Translations under genes and position numbers: made by a program
Shown: positions 35,100 to 44,210 of the stretch, one piece after another
Layout: each line of letters starts with the position of its first letter
Numbering within the stretch: position 1 is the stretch's first letter
Origin: Bordetella genomosp. 2
GTDB lineage: Bacteria > Pseudomonadota > Gammaproteobacteria > Burkholderiales > Burkholderiaceae_B
Reading direction: 5' to 3'
DNA: 64,000 nucleotides
Assembly (NCBI RefSeq): GCF_002261345.1
Contig: NZ_NEVT01000006.1
Coordinates: 1,054,001-1,118,000, forward strand
Notes under the pieces: model-generated
The model's input: the letters and a program-made list of their open reading frames with translations, nothing else
Databases searched by the model: none
Told to the model about the DNA's origin: nothing

Positions 35100-36359
35100 T
35101 CAGCGATCCTCATACATATAGGTGCGCCGCCACGGGTAGGCCAGGTCCGCCGGGTTGTCGAGCTCGTCGGGCCGCCCGGTTGCCGGCGAAGTGGCCAGCA
35201 CCTGGTGCAGGGCGATCCAGCCGTGCTGGAAGGCCATGGCGCAGCCGGCCAGGTACAGCCGGTACGCGCGCAACGAGCGCGCGCCCTGCTCGCCCTGCAG
35301 CACTTGCGTCGCCTCTTCCAGGCGCGCTTCCAGCGCGTCGCTCCAGGCCCACAGGGTCCGGGCATAGTGCGGGCGCAAGTTCTCGACATCCACGGCCTCG
35401 AGACCGCCGTTGGTCATGGCCTCCAGCACGCTGCTAATGTGGGTCAGTTCGCCGCCGGGGAAAATGTACTTTTCGATGAACTCGCCCATGCCGCTGCCCA
35501 GCTCGGCGTTATAGAGGCCGGCCGCGGTGATGCCGTGGTTCATGATGAGGCCGCCCGGCTTGACCAGCCGGCGCAGCTTGGCGAAATACCCGGGCAGCTG
35601 GGCGCGGCCCACGTGCTCGAACATGCCCACCGACGCGAGCTTGTCGTAGGGTTGCGACTCGTCCAGCTTGCGGTAGTCCAGCAGCTCCATGCGCACGCGC
35701 CCGGCCAGGCCTTTCTCCTGGATGAGCTTGTTGACGTACGCATGCTGGTTGCGCGACAGCGTGATGCCCGTGGCGTCCACGCCGTAGTGCTCGGCGGCCC
35801 ACAGCAGCAGCCCGCCCCAGCCGGCGCCCACGTCCAGGAAGCGCTCGCCCTCGTGCAGGCGCAGCTTGCGGCAGATGTGGTCCAGCTTGGCTTCCTGCGC
35901 CTGCGCCAGATTCATGTCCGGCGTACGGTAGTACGCGCAGGAATAGACCCGGCGCGGGTCCAGCCACAAGGCATAGAAGTCGTCGGACAGGTCGTAATGG
36001 AACTCGATCTGCCGGGCGTCGCGCTCGACCGAGTGGCGCCACACCGAAATGACCTTGCGCACCAGCTCGGTCAGCCAGCCGCCCCGGGCGGCATCGACCG
36101 GCGAGCCCGGCAGCAGCGCCGAGGCGGCCGCCATGACGTCGCGCATATTGCCCTGGATGTCGATGCGGCCCTCGACGTAGTCCTGGCCCAGGACGCCGAC
36201 GGCGCCTTCGGCCAGGTGGGCCAGGGCGGCCTTGTCGCGCGCCACGAAGCGGACTTGAGGATCGGCGGCGCCGATCACGGCGCCGTCGGGCAGTTGCATC
36301 TGCACGGTGACCGGCAGGCCCTGCAATTTGCGTTCTACAGCAGACAGCAAAGGATTCAC
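35100..36359 (-). CDS. cfa: Cyclopropane-fatty-acyl-phospholipid synthase
   Basis: The 419-residue enzyme uses S-adenosylmethionine to add a methylene group to unsaturated phospholipid acyl chains. The C-terminal methyltransferase domain has the SAM loop LDVGAGWGGLLLWAAEHYGV, the bicarbonate-site region with YSCAYYRTPDMNLAQAQEAK, and the catalytic area VGMFEHVGRAQLPGYF and ITAAGLYNAELGSGMGEFIEKYIFPGGEL. The N-terminal domain (residues 1-90) is the lipid-binding SCP-like part. Cyclopropane fatty acids are made in stationary phase and under acid stress. It is divergent from the Bcr/CflA exporter, with promoter space between. Confidence 0.94.
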   Translation of the reverse strand: MNPLLSAVERKLQGLPVTVQMQLPDGAVIGAADPQVRFVARDKAALAHLAEGAVGVLGQDYVEGRIDIQGNMRDVMAAASALLPGSPVDAARGGWLTELVRKVISVWRHSVERDARQIEFHYDLSDDFYALWLDPRRVYSCAYYRTPDMNLAQAQEAKLDHICRKLRLHEGERFLDVGAGWGGLLLWAAEHYGVDATGITLSRNQHAYVNKLIQEKGLAGRVRMELLDYRKLDESQPYDKLASVGMFEHVGRAQLPGYFAKLRRLVKPGGLIMNHGITAAGLYNAELGSGMGEFIEKYIFPGGELTHISSVLEAMTNGGLEAVDVENLRPHYARTLWAWSDALEARLEEATQVLQGEQGARSLRAYRLYLAGCAMAFQHGWIALHQVLATSPATGRPDELDNPADLAYPWRRTYMYEDR

Positions 36360-36497
36360 AGCTTCTCCCCGTCATGAAAGAACCCGGCAACTTTATCGGA
36401 AAACGGTTGCAAGCTGTAAGCCAGGCAACCCGTGATACAGTCGTCGGCTTGCCCCCGATTGCATGGCAACCGGGAGCACGGACCATCCCCCAGATCG

Positions 36498-37703
36498 ATG
36501 CTACCTCAATCCCTGTCCCGCACCCTGCCCGGCTGGCTCATCCTCATGGGCGTGCTGACCGCCATCGGTCCCTTTTCCATCGACATGTACCTGCCGGCCT
36601 TCCCGGCCATCGCCGACGGCCTGCGCGTGCCGCGCGGCGACGTCGAGCGCACGCTGGCCGCCTACCTGGTCGGCCTGGCCATGGCGCAGGTCGTCTACGG
36701 GCCGGTGGCCGATCGCTACGGGCGCAAGCTGCCGATGCTGACCGGGCTGGCGCTGTACGTGGCGGCCTCGCTGGGCTGCGCGCTGTCCGCCAACATCGAG
36801 ATGCTGACCATCTGCCGGGTGCTGCAGGCGCTGGGCGGCGCGGCGGGCGTGGTGATCCCGCGCGCGGTCATCCGCGACCACTATGAAACGCAGGACGCGG
36901 CCCGCGCCATGTCGCTGCTCATGCTGATCATGGGCCTCGCCCCCATCCTGGCGCCGCTGGTCGGCGGCCAGTTGCTGGCCTTCATGGGCTGGCGCAGCCT
37001 GTTCTGGCTGATGGCCGCGGGCGCCCTGGCCATGCTGGGCGCCACCGCGCTGATCATGAAGGAGTCCCTGGCGCCGGAGCGGATGCAGCCGCTGAATGCG
37101 CGCTCCATCGCCGGCAATTACGCGGCGCTGGTGCGCCACCGGGGCTTCATGGCCCACAGCCTGGCCGGCGGGCTGGGCCAGGCCGGCATGTTCGCCTACA
37201 TCATCAGCTCGCCGCGGCTTTTCATCGAGCTGTACGGGGTCGATCCCCAGCATTACGGGCTGTTGTTCGGCGCCAACGCCGCCGGCCTGATCATCGGCTC
37301 GCAGATCAGCGCCCGGCTGCTGCGCCGCCATACCCCGCTGCAGCTGCAGCGGCGCGCCCTGAATGCGCTGGCCGCGGCCAGCCTGGCGGCCCTGGCCCTG
37401 ACGCTGGCGGGGCAGATGTCGCTGCCGCTGCTGATGGCGTGCCTGGTCGGCTACATGTTCAGCCAAGGCTTCGTCAACCCCAATTCAGCCGCGCTGGCGC
37501 TGGCCGAACAGGGCCGGCGCCTGGGCGCCGCCTCGGCCCTGCTGGGCACCCTGCAACTGTCATGCGGCGCCGTGGCCGGACTGGTGGTCAGCGTCTGGCA
37601 GGCCACCGGCCCCCTGCCCCTGGCCACGGTACTGGCCTGCTGCGCCTGCCTGTCGTGGCTGTCCGGATACATCGCACGCGGCGCGGGCGCCCGGACTGCT
37701 TGA
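36498..37703 (+). CDS. Bcr/CflA-family drug-resistance MFS exporter
   Basis: The 401-residue protein has 12 predicted membrane segments and the Bcr/CflA marks: an N-terminal IGPFSIDMYLPAFPAIAD in the first helix, the cytoplasmic loop motif GPVADRYGRKLPM, and CRVLQALGGAAGVVIPRAVIRD. Members export bicyclomycin, chloramphenicol, sulphonamides or cysteine. I chose the ATG at 36498 because membrane helix 1 begins ten residues later. Its stop codon overlaps the promoter of rpmB. The substrate is not known. Confidence 0.92.
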   Translation: MLPQSLSRTLPGWLILMGVLTAIGPFSIDMYLPAFPAIADGLRVPRGDVERTLAAYLVGLAMAQVVYGPVADRYGRKLPMLTGLALYVAASLGCALSANIEMLTICRVLQALGGAAGVVIPRAVIRDHYETQDAARAMSLLMLIMGLAPILAPLVGGQLLAFMGWRSLFWLMAAGALAMLGATALIMKESLAPERMQPLNARSIAGNYAALVRHRGFMAHSLAGGLGQAGMFAYIISSPRLFIELYGVDPQHYGLLFGANAAGLIIGSQISARLLRRHTPLQLQRRALNALAAASLAALALTLAGQMSLPLLMACLVGYMFSQGFVNPNSAALALAEQGRRLGAASALLGTLQLSCGAVAGLVVSVWQATGPLPLATVLACCACLSWLSGYIARGAGARTA

Positions 37704-37729
37704 TTTTCCTGGCATTTTCGTATTAGAAT
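37700..37729 (+). promoter_or_regulatory. Candidate sigma-70 promoter for rpmB-rpmG
   Basis: TTGATT (37700-37705) and TAGAAT (37724-37729), separated by 18 bases, resemble a sigma-70 promoter. It overlaps the stop codon of the upstream MFS gene. A 175-base leader follows, with CCAC-TATGCTT-TGTGG capable of a small hairpin, which is long for a ribosomal protein gene and might be a control site. Confidence 0.5.
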
Positions 37730-37905
37730 GGCGAGCTTCACATGAAGTTTTCGTGAATCCCTGAGCTACCACTATGCTTTGTGGCAGCCACTTTTCATCC
37801 TCCACCCGTGTATAGGGCGGCGGCAAGCGGGTATAAGCACTGGGCCCAGCCCAACCACCTGTCTTTCCTTCCCCATGCGCGGCCAGAATACTTAGAGGTA
37901 AAACC

Positions 37906-38142
37906 ATGGCACGCGTATGCCAAGTAACTGGCAAAGGCCCGATGACGGGCAACAACGTTTCGCACGCTAACAACAAGACCAAGCGTCGCTTCCTGCCCAA
38001 CCTGCAATCGCGCCGGTTCTGGGTCGAAAGCGAAAACCGCTGGGTCCGCCTGCGTGTTTCCGCCAAGGCCATCCGCATCATCGACAAGAACGGCATCGAC
38101 GCCGTGCTGGCCGATCTGCGCGCCCGCGGCGAAGTGGCCTGA
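37906..38142 (+). CDS. rpmB: 50S ribosomal protein L28
   Basis: The 78-residue protein is a full match to bacterial L28: [20 protein letters not shown], then [19 protein letters not shown] and the C-terminal basic region. L28 binds 23S rRNA near the E site. GAGGT precedes the start by six bases. It is followed after 38 bases by rpmG, the usual pair. Confidence 0.98.
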   Translation: MARVCQVTGKGPMTGNNVSHANNKTKRRFLPNLQSRRFWVESENRWVRLRVSAKAIRIIDKNGIDAVLADLRARGEVA

Positions 38143-38180
38143 TCCCAGGCTCGCCCCCATAGGCCTCCCAGGAGCACGAC

Positions 38181-38348
38181 ATGGCCAAAGGTATCCGCGA
38201 AAAAATCAAGCTCGAGTCGACCGCCGGCACGGGCCACTTCTACACGACCACCAAGAACAAGCGCAACATGCCCGAGAAGATGCTGATCAAGAAATTCGAT
38301 CCGGTCGCTCGCAAGCATGTCGACTACAAAGAAACCAAGCTGAAGTAA
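38181..38348 (+). CDS. rpmG: 50S ribosomal protein L33
   Basis: The 55-residue protein reads [20 protein letters not shown], then [21 protein letters not shown] and ends KETKLK, a typical proteobacterial L33. It lacks the Cys pairs of the zinc-binding form, so it is the zinc-free type. AGGAG precedes the ATG. It is cotranscribed with rpmB and followed by a strong terminator. Confidence 0.98.
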   Translation: MAKGIREKIKLESTAGTGHFYTTTKNKRNMPEKMLIKKFDPVARKHVDYKETKLK

Positions 38349-38373
38349 TCCAGCTGGTTTTGGGTATAGTTAT

Positions 38374-38406
38374 ACGGCCCTGCGCATCGCGGGGCCGTTT
38401 TTTTTC
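38374..38406 (+). terminator. Intrinsic terminator of rpmB-rpmG
   Basis: ACGGCCCTGCG pairs with CGCGGGGCCGT across a CAT loop (38374-38398), with one T/G wobble in an 11-bp stem, followed by a run of eight T. This is a classical rho-independent terminator. Confidence 0.93.
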
Positions 38407-38435
38407 GTCCATTGCCGCGTCACGCACCCATCGCC

Positions 38436-39650
38436 ATGCTCCGAACCCTGACCTTGCTGCGCGCCGCCGCGTTCGCGGCAGTCCTGACCGCCCTGCCCAC
38501 GGCCCACGCCAAGAACGATGCGCCCCCGATCCGCATCGGCGAGATCAACAGCTACAAGGCGATCCCGGCCTTTCTCGACCCCTACAAGAAGGGCTGGCAG
38601 CTGGCGCTGGAACAGGTCAACGCGCGGGGCGGCGTGCTGGGCCGCCCGCTGCAAGTGATCTGGCGCGACGACAACGGCAACCCGGGCGATTCCGTGCGCG
38701 CCGCCCAGGAACTGCTCACCCGCGAGAAAGTCGAGCTGCTGTTCGGCGGCTTCCTGTCGCACACCGGGCTGGCGCTGACCGACTTCGCCAAGCAGCGCAA
38801 GGTGTTCTTCCTGGCGGCCGAGCCGCTGACCGACAAGATCACCTGGCAGGACGGCAACCGCTACACCTACCGGCTGCGCCCCTCCACCTGGATGCACGTG
38901 GCGGCCCTGGCGCCCAAGGCCCTGGCGCTGCGCAAGAAGCGCTGGGCGCTGGTGTACCCCAACTATGAATACGGCCAGTCCGCCGTGGCCACCTTCAAGG
39001 CCATGATGACCTCGTTCCAGCCCGACATCGAATTCGTGGCGGAGCAGGCGGTGCCCCTCGGCAAGGTCGATGCCGGCGCGGTCGTGCAGGCGCTGGCCGA
39101 TGCCCGGCCGGACGCCATCTTCAACGTGTTGTTCGCCGCCGACCTGACCCGCTTCGTGCGCGAGGGCAACACGCGCGGCCTGTTCGAAAATCGCTCGGTG
39201 GTGTCCGTCCTGACCGGCGAACCGGAATACCTCGAGCCGCTGGGCGCCGACGCCCCGGCCGGCTGGATCGTCACCGGCTACCCCTGGTACGCGATCGACA
39301 CCCCCGCCCACCAGGCGTTTCTCGAAGCCTATCGCAAGCGCTACGACGAGACGCCCAAGGTCGGCTCGATCGTGGGCTACGCCTCGCTGATGTCGCTGGC
39401 GGCCGGCATCGAGCGCGCCGGCGGCGCCGACACGGAAAAGCTGGTCGAGGCATTCTCCGGCCTGGCGGTCGACACGCCGTTCGGCCCCATCACCTACCGC
39501 CCGCTCGATCACCAGTCGACCATGGGCGTGTACGTCGGCACTACCGCCGTGCAGGACGGCCGCGGCGTCATGACGGACTTCTCCTATATCGACGGCAGCC
39601 GCCTGCAGCCGCCCGACCAGACTGTCCGGCAGCTGCGCCCCGCACACTGA
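38436..39650 (+). CDS. Branched-chain amino-acid-type ABC receptor (LivJ/LivK-like, periplasmic)
   Basis: The protein starts at 38436, with a signal peptide of about 24 residues (MLRTLTLLRAAAFAAVLTAL and cleavage near PTAHA). The mature part has the LivJ fold: IRIGEINSYKAIPAFLDPYKKG, LQVIWRDDNGNPGDSVRAAQELLT, LFGGFLSHTGLALTDFAKQRKVFF, and a C-terminal lobe with TPKVGSIVGYASLMSLAAGIERAG. This receptor class binds branched-chain or other amino acids, amides or aromatic acids. A longer start at 38412 is possible. The gene is followed at a one-base overlap by the fused permease. Confidence 0.91.
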   Translation: MLRTLTLLRAAAFAAVLTALPTAHAKNDAPPIRIGEINSYKAIPAFLDPYKKGWQLALEQVNARGGVLGRPLQVIWRDDNGNPGDSVRAAQELLTREKVELLFGGFLSHTGLALTDFAKQRKVFFLAAEPLTDKITWQDGNRYTYRLRPSTWMHVAALAPKALALRKKRWALVYPNYEYGQSAVATFKAMMTSFQPDIEFVAEQAVPLGKVDAGAVVQALADARPDAIFNVLFAADLTRFVREGNTRGLFENRSVVSVLTGEPEYLEPLGADAPAGWIVTGYPWYAIDTPAHQAFLEAYRKRYDETPKVGSIVGYASLMSLAAGIERAGGADTEKLVEAFSGLAVDTPFGPITYRPLDHQSTMGVYVGTTAVQDGRGVMTDFSYIDGSRLQPPDQTVRQLRPAH

Positions 39651-41530
39651 TGAACCTGACCGGACTGCTGCTGCAGCTGCTGAACGGCCTGGCCGAGGCC
39701 AGCGCGCTGTTCCTGGTGGCGGCCGGGCTGTCGCTGATCTTCGGCGTGACCCGCATCGTGAATTTCGCGCACGGGTCGTTCTACATGCTGGGCGTCTACC
39801 TGGCCTGGACGCTCACCAACTGGCTGGGCGGCTCGGCGCTGGGCTATTGGGCGGCGCTGCCGCTGGCCGCGCTGGCGGTCGGGGCGCTGGGCGCGGCCAT
39901 CGAAATGCTGGTGCTGCGCCGCATATACCAGGCGCCGGAACTGTTCCAGTTGCTGGCCACCTTCGCGCTGGTGCTGATCATCGGCGACGCGGCGCTGGCG
40001 GCCTGGGGGCCGACCGACCTGTTCGCCGCGCGCGCGCCCGGGCTGGACGGCGCGGTCGAGATCCTGGGCCGGCGCTTTCCCGCCTACGACTTGCTGCTGA
40101 TCGCGCTGGGCCCGGTGGTGCTGGGCCTGTTGTGGCTATTGCTGATGCGCACCCGCTGGGGCAGGCTGCTGCGCGCCGCGGCCGAGAACCGCACCATGCT
40201 GGCCGCGCTGGGCGTCAACCAGGCCTGGCTGTTCACCTCGGCGTTCGCGCTGGGCGCCTTCCTGGCCGGGCTGGGCGGCGCCATGGCCGCGCCGCGCACG
40301 CCCGCCACCCTCGGGCTCGACCTGGAAATCATCGCCAGCGCCTTCGTGGTGGTCGTGGTCGGCGGGCTGGGATCGGTGCCGGGCGCCTTCCTGGCCGCGC
40401 TGATCATCTGCCTGGCCAAGGCGGTCTTCGTATTCGCGGGCCAGACGCAGATCGGCCCCTGGGGCTTCAACCTGTCCAAGCTGACCCTGGTCGCCGAATT
40501 CGCCGTCATGGCCATCGTGCTGGTGCTGCGGCCGTGGGGCCTGCTGGGCAAGCCGCCCGAGCCCGCCGGCGCGGCGGCCGCCGCCGCCCGGCCGGTGGCG
40601 CCGGCCTCGCGGCGCGTGCGCGCGGCCTATGCGGCGCTACTGGCGGCGCTGCTCGCCCTGCCGCTGGCCGATGCAATGTGGCCCTACCTCACGGTGCTGT
40701 TCACCGAGATCCTCATCGCCGCCCTGTTCGCCGCCAGCCTGCATTTCCTCATCGGACCGGCCGGCATGACGTCGTTCGGCCATGCCGCGTGGTTCGGGCT
40801 GGGCGCGTATGGGGCCGCCCTGCTGCTGAAGCTGGCGGCGCTGCCCATGGAGGCCGCCCTGCTGCTGGGGCCCCTCGCCGCGCTGCTGGGCGCCCTGCTG
40901 TTCGGCTGGTTCTGCGTGCGGCTGTCGGGCGTCTACCTGGCCATGCTGACGCTGGCTTGCGCGCAGATCCTCTGGGCGCTCGTCTACCAATGGGACGGCG
41001 TGACGGGCGGCAGCAACGGGCTGATCGGCCTGTGGCCGTCGGACTGGCTGGCCACCGGCCCCGCCTACTACTACGCCAGCCTGGCGCTGTGCGTGGCCGG
41101 CGTCGCCTGGCTGCGGCGCCTGGTGTTCGCGCCGCTGGGCTATGCGCTGCGCGGCGCGCGCGACTCGACCCTGCGTGCGCAGGCCATCGGCATGAACGTG
41201 CAGCGCGTCCAGTGGGCCGGCTTCATCGCCGCCTCGCTGGTCGCCGGCCTGGCCGGCTCGCTGTACGCCTTTTCCAAGGGCAGCATCGCGCCCGACGTGC
41301 TGGGCGTGGGCCGCTCGGTCGACGGACTGGTGATGGTGCTGCTGGGCGGCGTGCAGGCGCTGGCCGGCCCGCTGGTGGGCGCGGCCGCATACACCTGGCT
41401 GCAGGACAGCGCGGCGCGGTTGACGGAATATTGGCACGCGGTGCTGGGCGTGGCGGTATTGGCGCTGGTAATGGCGTTCCCGGGCGGCCTGGCCAGCCTG
41501 GCCGCCCGCGGCGCGGGAGCCCGTCCATGA
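39650..41530 (+). CDS. Fused LivH-LivM ABC permease
   Basis: The 626-residue protein combines the two permeases of Liv-type importers. Residues 1-300 are LivH-like (LIFGVTRIVNFAHGSFYMLG and RAAAENRTMLAALGVN, VVVGGLGSVPGAFLAALI). A linker rich in Ala/Pro (about 300-325, PPEPAGAAAAAARPVAPAS) is followed by a LivM-like half (FTEILIAALFAASLHFLIGPAGMTSFGHAAWFGLGAYGAAL, then GMNVQRVQWAGFIAASLVAGLAGSLYAF). About 16 membrane helices are expected. Fusion is known for some importers but less usual than separate subunits. Receptor and ATPase genes flank it. Confidence 0.92.
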   Translation: MNLTGLLLQLLNGLAEASALFLVAAGLSLIFGVTRIVNFAHGSFYMLGVYLAWTLTNWLGGSALGYWAALPLAALAVGALGAAIEMLVLRRIYQAPELFQLLATFALVLIIGDAALAAWGPTDLFAARAPGLDGAVEILGRRFPAYDLLLIALGPVVLGLLWLLLMRTRWGRLLRAAAENRTMLAALGVNQAWLFTSAFALGAFLAGLGGAMAAPRTPATLGLDLEIIASAFVVVVVGGLGSVPGAFLAALIICLAKAVFVFAGQTQIGPWGFNLSKLTLVAEFAVMAIVLVLRPWGLLGKPPEPAGAAAAAARPVAPASRRVRAAYAALLAALLALPLADAMWPYLTVLFTEILIAALFAASLHFLIGPAGMTSFGHAAWFGLGAYGAALLLKLAALPMEAALLLGPLAALLGALLFGWFCVRLSGVYLAMLTLACAQILWALVYQWDGVTGGSNGLIGLWPSDWLATGPAYYYASLALCVAGVAWLRRLVFAPLGYALRGARDSTLRAQAIGMNVQRVQWAGFIAASLVAGLAGSLYAFSKGSIAPDVLGVGRSVDGLVMVLLGGVQALAGPLVGAAAYTWLQDSAARLTEYWHAVLGVAVLALVMAFPGGLASLAARGAGARP

Positions 41531-42285
41531 ACGCGCCGCTACTGCAAGTGCGCGGCCTGCGCAAATCCTTCGGCGGCATCCGCGCGCTCGACGACGTGTC
41601 GTTCGCGCTGGCCGCCGGCCAGATGCTGGCCCTCATCGGCCCCAACGGCGCGGGCAAGTCGACCTGCTTCAATGCGGTCAACGGCCAGGTGCGGCCGGAT
41701 GCCGGGTCGGTGCAACTGGCCGGGCGCGAACTGGTCGGCCTGCCGCCCGAGCGGATCTGGCGCCAGGGCGTAGGCCGCACCTTCCAGACGGCGGCCACCT
41801 TCCGGTCGATGAGCGCGCTGGAAAATGTCCAGACCACTCTGCTGTCGCGCGACCGCCGCCTGTTCGACGGCTGGCGCCGCGCCGATCGCCATGGCCGGGA
41901 CGAGGCGCTGGAACTGTTGTCGCAGGTCGGCATGGCCGACCAGGCGCAGCGCCCGTGCGGCGAATTGGCCTATGGCGACATCAAGCGGGTCGAACTGGCC
42001 ATGGCGCTGGCGCACGGGCCGCGCCTGCTGCTGATGGACGAGCCGACCGCCGGCATGGCGGCCAGCGAGCGCCACGCGCTGATGCGCCTGGTCCGCGAAC
42101 TGGCCGACACGCGCGACCTGGCCGTGCTGTTCACCGAGCACAGCCTGGATGTGGTCTTCCAGCACGCCGACCACATCGTGGTGCTGGTGCGCGGCCAGGT
42201 GCTGGCCCAAGGCAAACCGGCCGCCATCGCGGCCGACGCGCGCGTCAAGGCCGCCTACCTGGGCACGGACGACCCGCTGGCGTAG
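41527..42285 (+). CDS. livG: ABC transporter ATP-binding protein, LivG type
   Basis: The 252-residue ATPase begins LLQVRGLRKSFGGIRALDDVSF and has Walker A (GPNGAGKST), the LivG-type insert with VGRTFQTAATFRSMSALENV, a signature degenerate from LSGG to ELAYGDIKRVELAMAL, Walker B (RLLLMDEPTAGM) and a switch His (FTEHSLDVVF). LivG-type ATPases often have this altered signature, and normally pair with LivF. No livF gene is present; the next gene is a SulP transporter on the other strand. Its ATG overlaps the permease stop as ATGA. Confidence 0.92.
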   Translation: MNAPLLQVRGLRKSFGGIRALDDVSFALAAGQMLALIGPNGAGKSTCFNAVNGQVRPDAGSVQLAGRELVGLPPERIWRQGVGRTFQTAATFRSMSALENVQTTLLSRDRRLFDGWRRADRHGRDEALELLSQVGMADQAQRPCGELAYGDIKRVELAMALAHGPRLLLMDEPTAGMAASERHALMRLVRELADTRDLAVLFTEHSLDVVFQHADHIVVLVRGQVLAQGKPAAIAADARVKAAYLGTDDPLA

Positions 42286-42293
42286 CAGCGCCT

Positions 42294-44117
42294 TCAGCCC
42301 GCCCGTGCGGCGTCGCCGCCGCTGTCCGCGGCACTGCCGCAGCGCGGCGATGGCTGCCCGGCAGTGCCGAGCGGGCCGCATTCGCGGAAGATGCGCGCCG
42401 TGCAGCCGGCGCAGATGCCCGGGTCCAGCCGCGCATAGATCTGCGCGATCGCCGTGTTCTTGTCGGGAAAGATGTGGTCCTCGCCCAGCCGCTCGACGAA
42501 GCCGGTGCGCCGCCACATCTGCGTGACGCCGGGCCGCGGCCGGTGAAAATACAAATCGCCGCCCATCTCGCGGCGCTTGCGCAGCTCGTCCTCCCAGAGC
42601 AGCGCGCCGGCCTGGTCGATGAAGTTCATGCTCTTGGCCATGATCAGCAGGTGCCTGGGCGCGTCCGGCCGGGCCCGCAGGGCTTGCAGCTGGTCCGCCA
42701 CATGGGCCACCGCGCCGAAGTACACCGACCCCTCCATACGCAGCAGCTTGAGCTGCGGACATTCCGGCAGCGGACGCTGCGCCATCTCCAGCACCGCGAA
42801 ATGGCGCTCGGGGTCGTCGGCGTCGAAGCCCATCGTGCGCATCGCCGGGTGCGAGGTGCGGTGCAGGTACACCATCAGCGACAGCAGGGTCCCCAGCAGG
42901 ATGGCGATTTCCATGCGGATGGTGACCGTCGCCACCAGCGTGGCCAGGGCGATCAGGAACTCGCTGCGCTGGATGCGGGCCGCCTGGCGCCAGCGCGGCA
43001 GCTCCAGCAGGTTCCAGGCCACCAGCAGCAGCAGGCCGGCGATGGCGGCGTGCGGAATCATCGCCAGCAACGGCGCGCTGAGCATGACCAGCAGCACCAG
43101 CAGCACAGCCGCGAACACGGCCGCCAGCGGCGTGCGCGCGCCCGACTCGTAGTTCGGGATGGAGCGGTTCAGCGAACCGCACGACAAGTACGACGAGAAA
43201 AACCCGCCGACGATATTCGACAGCCCCTGGCCGATGAATTCGCGGTTCGCGTCGATGATCTGCCCCGAGCGCGAAGCGACCGCCTTGGCGATGGAAATCG
43301 ACTGCGCCAGCGCGACGATGGACAGCGCGAAAGCCAGGCCGACCAGGTCCGGCAGCGTGGCCCAGTCAATGTCCGGCACGTGGAACGGCGGCCAGGGCTG
43401 CGCCAGTGCGCCCAGCACCGACACGGGCCGGCCGGCGGCGTCGAAGACCCAGGCATTCAGGCCCGCCGCCATGGCGGTGCCGGCCGCCAGGCCGATCAAC
43501 ATGTGCGGCTTGCGGCGGTCCCAGCGGCGCGCCAGCAGCGAGACGGCGACGGTCGTCGCGGCCACCAGCAGCGCGCCCCAATGCAGGTCGCCCAGGCCGC
43601 GCGCCACCCCGGCCAGCACCGCGCCGGCGCCATGCGCGCCGATTTCCAGCCCCAGCGCGTCGTTCAGCGCGTGGACCGCGATCAGCACGGCCGCCCCGCT
43701 GGTGAAGCCGAACAGCGCCGAAGGCGAAATGAAATTGGCCAGCGATCCCAGCCGCAGCACGCCCACCAGCCACTGCAGGATGCCGACCAGTATCGTCACG
43801 GCCAGCGCCATCTGTATATAGGCCGGGCTGCCCGCCGCCGCCAGCGGCGCCAGCACGGCATAGAGCGCCAGCGAATTCGCGTTGGTGGGGCCGGACATGA
43901 CATGGCGGCTGGACCCGAACAGCGCCGCCACCACACAGGGCACGATGGCCGAATACAGCCCGAATTCGGGCGGCAATCCGGCCAGCGTGGCGAACGCCAC
44001 CCCCTGCGGCAGCACCAGCAAGGCCCCCAGCAGGCCCGCCATGGCATCGGCGCGCAACGTGCCGGGCCCGATCTCGTCGACCCAGTTCCCGAATAGTCTG
44101 CGTGCCGCCTTGCCCAC
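42294..44117 (-). CDS. SulP-family anion transporter with STAS domain
   Basis: The protein has a 12-14 helix membrane domain (GLYSAIVPCVVAALFGSSRHVMSGPTNANSLAL is the SulP signature) and a cytoplasmic STAS domain from about residue 435 (LLRMEGSVYFGAVAHVADQL, then MAKSMNFIDQAGALLWEDEL). The last 45 residues contain Cys pairs, ICAGC and ECG, which may bind metal. Starts are GTG: 44117 has AGAGGA upstream and gives 607 residues, while a GTG at 44189 would add 24. SulP members carry sulphate, bicarbonate or dicarboxylates. It lies downstream of the hemerythrin-like gene. Confidence 0.88.
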   Translation of the reverse strand: MGKAARRLFGNWVDEIGPGTLRADAMAGLLGALLVLPQGVAFATLAGLPPEFGLYSAIVPCVVAALFGSSRHVMSGPTNANSLALYAVLAPLAAAGSPAYIQMALAVTILVGILQWLVGVLRLGSLANFISPSALFGFTSGAAVLIAVHALNDALGLEIGAHGAGAVLAGVARGLGDLHWGALLVAATTVAVSLLARRWDRRKPHMLIGLAAGTAMAAGLNAWVFDAAGRPVSVLGALAQPWPPFHVPDIDWATLPDLVGLAFALSIVALAQSISIAKAVASRSGQIIDANREFIGQGLSNIVGGFFSSYLSCGSLNRSIPNYESGARTPLAAVFAAVLLVLLVMLSAPLLAMIPHAAIAGLLLLVAWNLLELPRWRQAARIQRSEFLIALATLVATVTIRMEIAILLGTLLSLMVYLHRTSHPAMRTMGFDADDPERHFAVLEMAQRPLPECPQLKLLRMEGSVYFGAVAHVADQLQALRARPDAPRHLLIMAKSMNFIDQAGALLWEDELRKRREMGGDLYFHRPRPGVTQMWRRTGFVERLGEDHIFPDKNTAIAQIYARLDPGICAGCTARIFRECGPLGTAGQPSPRCGSAADSGGDAARAG

Positions 44118-44210
44118 GTGCTGCGTCGTCCTCTTGTTGTCGGTATGCCCGCCAACCGGCGGCGGGGGTCTAGCGTAATCCCTCGTCACCCCGCGCGCAA
44201 ACGCGCCGGC

